This document shows positions 30,358 through 34,971 of a DNA stretch of 34,971 nucleotides, piece by piece. The notes beneath the pieces are model-generated. The model was not told the origin of the DNA, searched no databases, and saw nothing but the letters and a program-made list of their open reading frames with translations. The number at the start of each line of letters is the position of its first letter. The stretch's first letter is position 1. The DNA is from Gemmatimonadota bacterium (GTDB taxonomy: Bacteria; Gemmatimonadota; Gemmatimonadetes; Gemmatimonadales; GWC2-71-9): assembly GCA_016209985.1 (NCBI GenBank), contig JACQVB010000052.1, forward strand, positions 1-34,971, read 5' to 3'. The translations under genes were made by a program, and so were the position numbers.

Positions 30358-30444
30358 CGGAGAGGGTGGGATTCGAACCCACGATACCGTTGCCGGTATA
30401 CCGGTTTTCGAGACCGGCTCCTTCAGCCACTCGGACACCTCTCC
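30358..30444 (-). tRNA. tRNA-Ser (anticodon CGA)
   Basis: 87 bases on the minus strand. The acceptor stem GGAGAGG pairs with CCTCTCC, with discriminator G; CCA is not encoded. The D-arm contains TGGCTGAAGGA, the anticodon stem CCGGT/ACCGG encloses the loop CTCGAAA (anticodon CGA, reading UCG), a long class II variable arm (TATACCGGCAACGGTATC) follows, and the T-arm is GTGGG-TTCGAAT-CCCAC. All parts fit a serine tRNA. Confidence 0.97.
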
Positions 30445-30450
30445 TCGCGA

Positions 30451-30598
30451 GCCGTCAGCCAACAGCCATCAGCCGTCAGCCGTCAATGAACCATGCTCGC
30501 TTACACGATTGGAGATCGAAGGATAATAGATTGATGCTCACATGAGCGGCACTACTGTTTTCGATACCAATCCCCGATGGCTGACGGCTGATGGCTGA
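30451..30598. repeat. Inverted 7-bp repeat array G (GCCGTCA/TGGCTGA), supplies a start codon
   Basis: The left arm, 30451-30485, is GCCGTCA, GCCAACA, GCCATCA, GCCGTCA, GCCGTCA. The right arm, 30578-30598, is TGGCTGA, CGGCTGA, TGGCTGA. The loop of about 92 bases holds a candidate promoter. The left arm begins 7 bases from the 5' end of tRNA-Ser. The right arm contains the ATG (30591-30593) of the dehydrogenase gene, so its first residues M-A-D are repeat-derived. Confidence 0.9.
30501..30529 (+). promoter_or_regulatory. Candidate promoter for the dehydrogenase gene
   Basis: TTACAC (30501-30506) and TAATAG (30524-30529) are separated by 17 bases and lie in the loop of repeat array G, about 60 bases before the ATG. 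The boxes are imperfect. The same AT-rich spot reads TATTAT on the minus strand and might serve tRNA-Ser instead. Confidence 0.35.
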
Positions 30599-31532
30599 CA
30601 TCCTCATCGCCTCGGAGCTCCGGGATCTGATCGGCGACGATCCCGTCCCCGGCCACACGGTCCGCTGGCTGGATGCCTGCGAGCCCACCCCGAAAGGGGA
30701 CTATGTGGCCATCATCCCCCTGCTTTCCCGCTGGATGGGTGGGACCCAGTTCAAGGACCTCCGAAACCTGAAGATCGTGGCCAACTGCGCCACCGGGGTC
30801 GACAACGTCGATCTGGTGGCGGCCGAGCTGAACCGAGTAGCGGTCACCAACACGCCCGGCGTCCTCACGGAGTCTACCGCCGATCTGACCTGGGCCCTGA
30901 TTCTCGCCGTGGCGCGACGGCTCAAGGAGGGGATGCGTCTCGTCACCGACGGCCAGTGGAGAGGTTGGCACCCGACACTGCTCCTGGGTGAGGAGCTTGC
31001 CGGGAAGGTGATCGGAATCGTGGGTGCGGGCCGGATTGGCCAGGCGGTAGGGCGCCGGGCGAAAGGGTTCGGAATGCGAATCCTGTACACCGCGCGGAAC
31101 CGGAAGCCCGAGTTCGAACAGTCCACCGGCGCCGCACGGCTGGACCTGGCCACTCTGCTCGGTCAAGGCGACGTGGTCTCAATACATCTGCCTGCCACGC
31201 CGGAGACCAAGGGCCTGATGAACCGCGAGCGCTTCGCCGGCATGAAGCGCGGCGCGCTCTTCATCAACACCGCGCGGGGCGACATCGTTCGAGAGCCCGC
31301 GCTGGTGGAAGCGCTGGAGCAGGGGATCCTCGCAGGTGCCGGGCTCGACGTGTTTGCCGAGGAGCCCAAGGTCAACGATGCGCTGATCGCTCACCCGCGG
31401 GTGGTGACACTGCCGCACCTGGGAAGCGCTACCCGGGAGACTCGGACTGCGATGGCCGATCTTGCCGTGCAGAACGTGCGGGCCGTGCTCGCCGGTGAGG
31501 CGCCGCTCACTCCGGTGTTCAAGAGTCGGTAA
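30591..31532 (+). CDS. D-isomer-specific 2-hydroxyacid dehydrogenase (glyoxylate/hydroxypyruvate reductase type)
   Basis: 313 residues. The NAD(P)-binding motif is GIVGAGRIGQAVGRRAKGFG (about 143-162). Catalytic residues are visible as Arg in NTARGDIV, Glu in DVFAEEP and His in LPHLGSAT, in the standard order. It reduces small 2-keto acids such as glyoxylate or hydroxypyruvate, or oxidises the D-hydroxy acids. The ATG is embedded in repeat array G and has no Shine-Dalgarno, so translation initiation may be unusual or weak. The gene is followed by the pyrR promoter and is probably a separate transcription unit. Confidence 0.93.
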   Translation: MADILIASELRDLIGDDPVPGHTVRWLDACEPTPKGDYVAIIPLLSRWMGGTQFKDLRNLKIVANCATGVDNVDLVAAELNRVAVTNTPGVLTESTADLTWALILAVARRLKEGMRLVTDGQWRGWHPTLLLGEELAGKVIGIVGAGRIGQAVGRRAKGFGMRILYTARNRKPEFEQSTGAARLDLATLLGQGDVVSIHLPATPETKGLMNRERFAGMKRGALFINTARGDIVREPALVEALEQGILAGAGLDVFAEEPKVNDALIAHPRVVTLPHLGSATRETRTAMADLAVQNVRAVLAGEAPLTPVFKSR

Positions 31533-31571
31533 GAGACGGTAAGGGCGCATCGTTATCGGCCCCTGCCGTCG

Positions 31572-31600
31572 TTGACTATCTCCTTGGCGCGTCTTAACTT
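31572..31600 (+). promoter_or_regulatory. Strong sigma-70-type promoter of the pyr operon, nearly leaderless
   Basis: TTGACT (31572-31577) and TAACTT (31595-31600) are separated by exactly 17 bases. Transcription should begin around 31606-31608, only about 4-6 bases before the pyrR ATG at 31612. No Shine-Dalgarno fits in that space, so the pyrR message is probably leaderless. Confidence 0.6.
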
Positions 31601-31611
31601 GCCCCCGGCAA

Positions 31612-32163
31612 ATGACAGTGGCCGGCAGCCGCAGTGCCCTCCTCGACGCCCGCGCCATCAAGCGGGCGCTCGACCGTATGGCCAAGGAAATCATCAGTCT
31701 CGCGGGCGGTTCCGAGCACCTGGTGCTGATCGGGATCCAGCGGCGTGGGGTCGAGTTGGCTGAACGCCTGGCCCATCTCATCACCGAAAAGTCGGGCAAA
31801 GCGGTCGAGCGCGGCGCGCTCGATATCACGCTGTATCGCGACGATCTGGAGACGGTGGGGCCGAGGCCCCTGGTCGGGCAGACCCATCTGCCCGGCGAGC
31901 TCTCCGGGAAATGCGTCATTATTGTGGACGACGTGCTCTACACCGGCCGCACCGTGCGGGCCGCGCTGGACGAGTTGGCGGATTTCGGGCGCCCGTCGCG
32001 GGTCGGGTTGTCGGTCCTGATCGACCGCGGCGGCCGCGAGCTGCCGATCCAGGCGGACATCGTGGGCAAATCAGTCGACGCCCGTCGGGGAGACCGGGTC
32101 GATGTCCTCCTCCAGGAAGTGGATGGACGCGATGCGGTCGAGCTGGTCCGGGAGGCCAGCTGA
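31612..32163 (+). CDS. pyrR: PyrR: pyrimidine operon regulator / uracil phosphoribosyltransferase
   Basis: 183 residues. The PRPP-binding loop [13 protein letters not shown] is at 102-114. [14 protein letters not shown] and DITLYRDDL are the PyrR-specific segments that set it apart from other phosphoribosyltransferases. In Firmicutes PyrR binds pyr mRNA leaders to cause attenuation, and the protein also makes UMP from uracil and PRPP. Here the promoter leaves essentially no leader, so classical attenuation in front of pyrR is not visible. The stop overlaps the pyrB start (TGATG). Confidence 0.95.
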   Translation: MTVAGSRSALLDARAIKRALDRMAKEIISLAGGSEHLVLIGIQRRGVELAERLAHLITEKSGKAVERGALDITLYRDDLETVGPRPLVGQTHLPGELSGKCVIIVDDVLYTGRTVRAALDELADFGRPSRVGLSVLIDRGGRELPIQADIVGKSVDARRGDRVDVLLQEVDGRDAVELVREAS

Positions 32164-33140
32164 TGGCGCTCTCCCTTGGCAAGGACCTGATCGGGCTCGA
32201 AGAGCTCTCCGCCGATCAGATCCGGCTCATTCTCGACACCGCGGAGCCGTTCAAGGAAGTGAGTGAGCGCGCCATCAAGAAAGTCCCGACCCTCCGCGGC
32301 AAGACCATCGTCAACCTCTTCTTCGAATCCTCCACCCGCACCCGCATCTCTTTCGAGTTTGCCGAAAAGCGCCTGTCCGCCGATACGGTGAACGTCGCCT
32401 CCTCCGGCTCCTCGGTGGAGAAGGGCGAGAACCTGGTGGACACCGCGCGCAATCTGGAGTCGATGCGGATCGATATGGTGGTCATGCGGCATCCTTCGTC
32501 GGGAGCGGCGCAGTTTCTGGCCAAGCGGATCCGCTCGAACGTGATCAATGCGGGAGACGGCACCCACGAGCACCCCACCCAGGCCCTGCTCGATCTGCTC
32601 ACCATTCGCGACCGGCTGGGTCGGATCGAGGGTGTGAAAGTCTGCATCTGCGGCGACATCCTGCACAGCCGCGTGGCCCGGAGCAACATCTGGGGCCTCG
32701 TGAAACTCGGCGCCGAGGTGGCGGTCTGCGGACCACGGAGCCTCATGCCGCGGGGGATCGAGGGGCTCGGTGTGAAGCTGTTCCGCCGCATCGAGGAAGC
32801 CATGGAATGGGCCGAGGTGCTGAACGTGCTGCGGCTCCAGCTCGAGCGCATGCAGGCGGGTTTCATCCCGTCGCTGCGGGAGTACAACCGGGTCTTCGGC
32901 GTCACGGTCGAACGGCTGGCACGCGCTTCCCGCAAACTGCTGGTTCTCCATCCCGGCCCGATGAACCGCGGGGTCGAGATCGATTCACGGGTCGCTGATG
33001 GAGAACAGTCGGTAATTCTGCACCAGGTGACCAACGGGGTGGCGGTACGCATGGCGGTGCTCTACTTGCTGGCCGGCGGGAATCCGGAACGGGCCGAGGC
33101 GGCGAAGGGGCAGGGCTCGAGCCGGGAGGGTGCCGAGTGA
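32163..33140 (+). CDS. pyrB: Aspartate carbamoyltransferase catalytic subunit
   Basis: 325 residues. The carbamoyl-phosphate loop [12 protein letters not shown] (from about residue 54) and [17 protein letters not shown] are the signature motifs. A later stretch, [12 protein letters not shown], is the conserved C-terminal loop. It condenses carbamoyl phosphate with aspartate in the second step of UMP synthesis. ATG 32163 overlaps the pyrR stop, and the GTG of pyrC overlaps its own stop, so all three genes are coupled. No pyrI regulatory subunit is in the window. Confidence 0.96.
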   Translation: MALSLGKDLIGLEELSADQIRLILDTAEPFKEVSERAIKKVPTLRGKTIVNLFFESSTRTRISFEFAEKRLSADTVNVASSGSSVEKGENLVDTARNLESMRIDMVVMRHPSSGAAQFLAKRIRSNVINAGDGTHEHPTQALLDLLTIRDRLGRIEGVKVCICGDILHSRVARSNIWGLVKLGAEVAVCGPRSLMPRGIEGLGVKLFRRIEEAMEWAEVLNVLRLQLERMQAGFIPSLREYNRVFGVTVERLARASRKLLVLHPGPMNRGVEIDSRVADGEQSVILHQVTNGVAVRMAVLYLLAGGNPERAEAAKGQGSSREGAE

Positions 33141-34459
33141 AGCCGATTCTGCTCAAGGGTGGCCGGGTGATCGACCCCTCGGCTAATCGGGATGAAATTG
33201 CCGATCTCCTGATCGAGAACGGCAAGATTGCGGGCCTGGGCAGCGTGGCGTCGCGGGAAGGTGCGGACGTGATCGATGTGACCGGAAAGATCGTCGCCCC
33301 TGGCCTGATCGATGTGCACGTCCACCTCCGTGAGCCCGGCCAGGAGCACGTGGAGACGATCGCCACCGGCGCGAGGGCGGCGGCCGCGGGAGGATTCACC
33401 GCCGTCTGTGCCATGCCTAACACCGACCCGGTCACCGACAACCAGGCCGCCGTCGGATTCATCGTGAAGCAGGCCCAGGACGCCCGCGCGGCCAGGGTCT
33501 ATCCCATCGGCGCGATCTCCCTGGGGCAGAAGGGCCAGCAGCTCGCCGAGTTCGGCGAGATGGTAGGCGCCGGGGCCGTGGCGGTAAGCGATGACGGCAA
33601 ACCGGTCATCTCGAGTCATCTCATGCGAACCGCCCTCGAGTATGCCCAGACGTTCGGTATCCCGGTGGCCGATCATTGCGAGGACCACACGCTGGCGGCC
33701 GGTGGTGCGATGCACGAAGGACTGGTCGCCACGCGGCTGGGGCTGCGTGGCACACCGGCAGCCGCCGAAGAGATCATGGTGGCCCGCGACATCATTCTTG
33801 CGGAGTTGACCGGCGGACAGGTACATCTGTGCCACATGTCCACCCGGGGCTCGGTGGCCCTGATCCGCTGGGCCAAGGACCGCGGGGTGGTGGTCACGGC
33901 GGAAGCGACGCCGCATCACTTCACGCTCACGCACGATGCGTGCGGCGGATACAACACCAACGCCAAGATGAACCCGCCGCTGCGGGAGGCGGAGGACATC
34001 GCCGCCATTCGCGACGCGCTCAAGGATGGCACCATCGACGTGATCGCTTCGGACCACGCGCCCCATCACTACGACGCGAAGGAGCGTGATTTCGACGACG
34101 CACCGTTCGGCATCGTGGGGTTGGAGACGGCGCTCGGGCTCGGCATGACCGAGCTGGTGCGGCGCGGCACGTTGACACTCCCACAGCTCGTGGCTCGCAT
34201 GAGCACGGAGCCCGCCCGGGTCTTCCGGCTGCCGGGCGGCACCCTGCGAACCGGTGCACCCGCCGACGTCGTGGTGTTCGACCCCGACGCCGACTGGGTG
34301 GTGGATCCCTCGACCTTCCGATCCAAGAGCCGCAACTCGCCCTTCGCGGGTCGCCAGTTGATCGGCCAGGTGGAGCTGACGATCGTCGGGGGCACGATGG
34401 TCTTCAATCGAGCGAGTGCGCAGATGGGCAGTGCGCAGAACGCAGATGTCGCCCGTTAG
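33137..34459 (+). CDS. pyrC: Dihydroorotase
   Basis: 440 residues, GTG start within a GTGA overlap. Zinc-site motifs are [14 protein letters not shown] (His61, His63) and [15 protein letters not shown] near the C-terminus. Between them are [22 protein letters not shown] and [10 protein letters not shown], which mark the type I dihydroorotase class. It closes carbamoyl-aspartate to dihydroorotate. The last 15 or so residues ([15 protein letters not shown]) are encoded by heptamer repeat array H and are unlikely to belong to the ancestral protein. Confidence 0.96.
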   Translation: MKPILLKGGRVIDPSANRDEIADLLIENGKIAGLGSVASREGADVIDVTGKIVAPGLIDVHVHLREPGQEHVETIATGARAAAAGGFTAVCAMPNTDPVTDNQAAVGFIVKQAQDARAARVYPIGAISLGQKGQQLAEFGEMVGAGAVAVSDDGKPVISSHLMRTALEYAQTFGIPVADHCEDHTLAAGGAMHEGLVATRLGLRGTPAAAEEIMVARDIILAELTGGQVHLCHMSTRGSVALIRWAKDRGVVVTAEATPHHFTLTHDACGGYNTNAKMNPPLREAEDIAAIRDALKDGTIDVIASDHAPHHYDAKERDFDDAPFGIVGLETALGLGMTELVRRGTLTLPQLVARMSTEPARVFRLPGGTLRTGAPADVVVFDPDADWVVDPSTFRSKSRNSPFAGRQLIGQVELTIVGGTMVFNRASAQMGSAQNADVAR

Positions 34460-34487
34460 TTTCTGCTTTCTGCGCTCTGCATTCTGC
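34420..34487. repeat. Inverted 7-bp repeat array H (GCAGAAC/TTTCTGC) overlapping the pyrC 3' end
   Basis: The left arm has GCAGATG (34420-34426) and then GCAGTGC, GCAGAAC, GCAGATG (34428-34448). The right arm, 34460-34487, is TTTCTGC, TTTCTGC, GCTCTGC, ATTCTGC. The left arm lies inside pyrC, and the right arm begins at the base after its stop codon. The motif is close to array C at 13039-13109. Only 17 bases separate it from the next ATG. Confidence 0.9.
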
Positions 34488-34504
34488 AACGGAGGCGTGT
34501 TCTG

Positions 34505-34971
34505 ATGCGACGGGACATCGCGCGCGAGATTGCGTACTGCTGTCGTCGTCTCGCGGATGCCGGGCTGATCGCGGGGCAGGATGGCAACGTGTCGGTGCGG
34601 GTAGGCGCCGACCGGGCCCTGGTCACGCCGGCCGGGCTCATCAAGGGCGAGATCGCGCCGGACGACATGGTCGAGGTCGATCTCAACGGCCGGCGGATCC
34701 GGGGGCAGCGCCGCCCGTCCAGCGAAATCGACATGCATCTGCGTATTCTGAGAGCGCGTCCCGACGTCGTGGCGGTGGTGCATGCGCATCCGCCGGTCGC
34801 CACCGGGTTCAGCGTGGCGGGCGAGTCGTTTAACGCTTGCGTGCTTCCTGAACTTATCTTCCAAGTCGGCTGGGTCCCGCTGGTGCCCTACGGCACGCCG
34901 GGAACGGCGGAACTCGGCGAGCAGTTGGAGCCGTTTATCAGGGGATATGACGCGCTGCTGCTGGCGAACCA
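34505..34971 (+). CDS. Class II aldolase/adducin family protein (3' end outside window)
   Basis: The first 155 codons are open to the window end. GGAGG lies 9 bases before the ATG. Family motifs are GLIAGQDGNVSVR, TPAGLIKGEI, the acidic PSSEIDMHLRIL, and the zinc-binding VVHAHPPVA. These match fuculose-1-phosphate aldolase-like enzymes and related methylthioribulose dehydratases. Residues seen cover about two thirds of a normal 210-240 residue protein. The position behind pyrC may be incidental, with array H between them. The substrate is not decidable. Confidence 0.9.
   Translation, partial: MRRDIAREIAYCCRRLADAGLIAGQDGNVSVRVGADRALVTPAGLIKGEIAPDDMVEVDLNGRRIRGQRRPSSEIDMHLRILRARPDVVAVVHAHPPVATGFSVAGESFNACVLPELIFQVGWVPLVPYGTPGTAELGEQLEPFIRGYDALLLAN

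Noticed and set aside
30281-30430. Longer thioesterase N-terminus
   Set aside because: The extension would be translated from tRNA-Ser and repeat array F; the hotdog domain starts after ATG 30280.

Overview
The window is a high-GC bacterial chromosome segment, densely packed with genes and with no phage or plasmid hallmarks. The gene content points to Gemmatimonadota or a close relative such as Acidobacteriota. Evidence: an orphan MacB/FtsX permease of the ADOP type, a very large exported sortilin-like propeller protein, a TonB receptor with an N-terminal carboxypeptidase-regulatory domain, TldD/TldE next to a MoxR-DUF58 module, and many ATGA/GTGA stop-start overlaps. The phylum is inferred from gene content only.

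Layout. 1-5.6 kb: a truncated coiled-coil membrane protein, an ADOP permease, a SAM methyltransferase, a 53-residue membrane protein, a pirin and a small unknown protein. 5.7-8.7 kb: an apparent operon of CPA2 antiporter, cytochrome b561, YedY/SUOX-type molybdoenzyme with a Tat lipoprotein signal, and a small lipoprotein. 8.8-13.0 kb: TonB receptor, ECF sigma factor and zinc-finger anti-sigma factor, overlapping, followed by a Big2-type lipoprotein. 13.1-13.8 kb (minus strand): an FKBP lipoprotein. 13.9-23.9 kb: a tightly coupled eight-gene run of TldD, TldE, MoxR ATPase, DUF58 (split by a frameshift), BatA-like, DUF4175-like, DUF4159 and a GATase-like membrane protein. 23.9-27.2 kb (minus strand): the sortilin-like protein. 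27.3-30.4 kb: a frameshifted exported protein, a small unknown protein, a Cys/Met-metabolism PLP enzyme, a thioesterase and tRNA-Ser(CGA). 30.6-35.0 kb: a D-2-hydroxyacid dehydrogenase, then pyrR-pyrB-pyrC and a class II aldolase cut by the window end.

The most striking feature is not a gene. At eight places there are arrays of degenerate 7-bp tandem repeats arranged as inverted pairs. Each place has its own heptamer (CTCCGCG, AGGTGTC, GCAGAAA-type twice, GGGTGTT/GGGTCTT, AGTGAGA, GAAGAGT, GCCGTCA). They sit at gene ends and several reach into genes. They supply the stop codons of two convergent genes, a start codon, the C-terminal tail of PyrC, and about 45 residues in front of a Tat signal. 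A 9-bp array supplies the moxR start codon. Other dispersed motifs (CCGAGCGAAGCGAGGG type and CCCCTCTCCG/CGGAGAGGGG) lie in the first codons of two more genes. This genome therefore tolerates, or uses, small repeats that rewrite gene termini.

No gene-free stretch exceeds 300 bases. The longest is about 220 bases before the methyltransferase and holds only dispersed repeat motifs.
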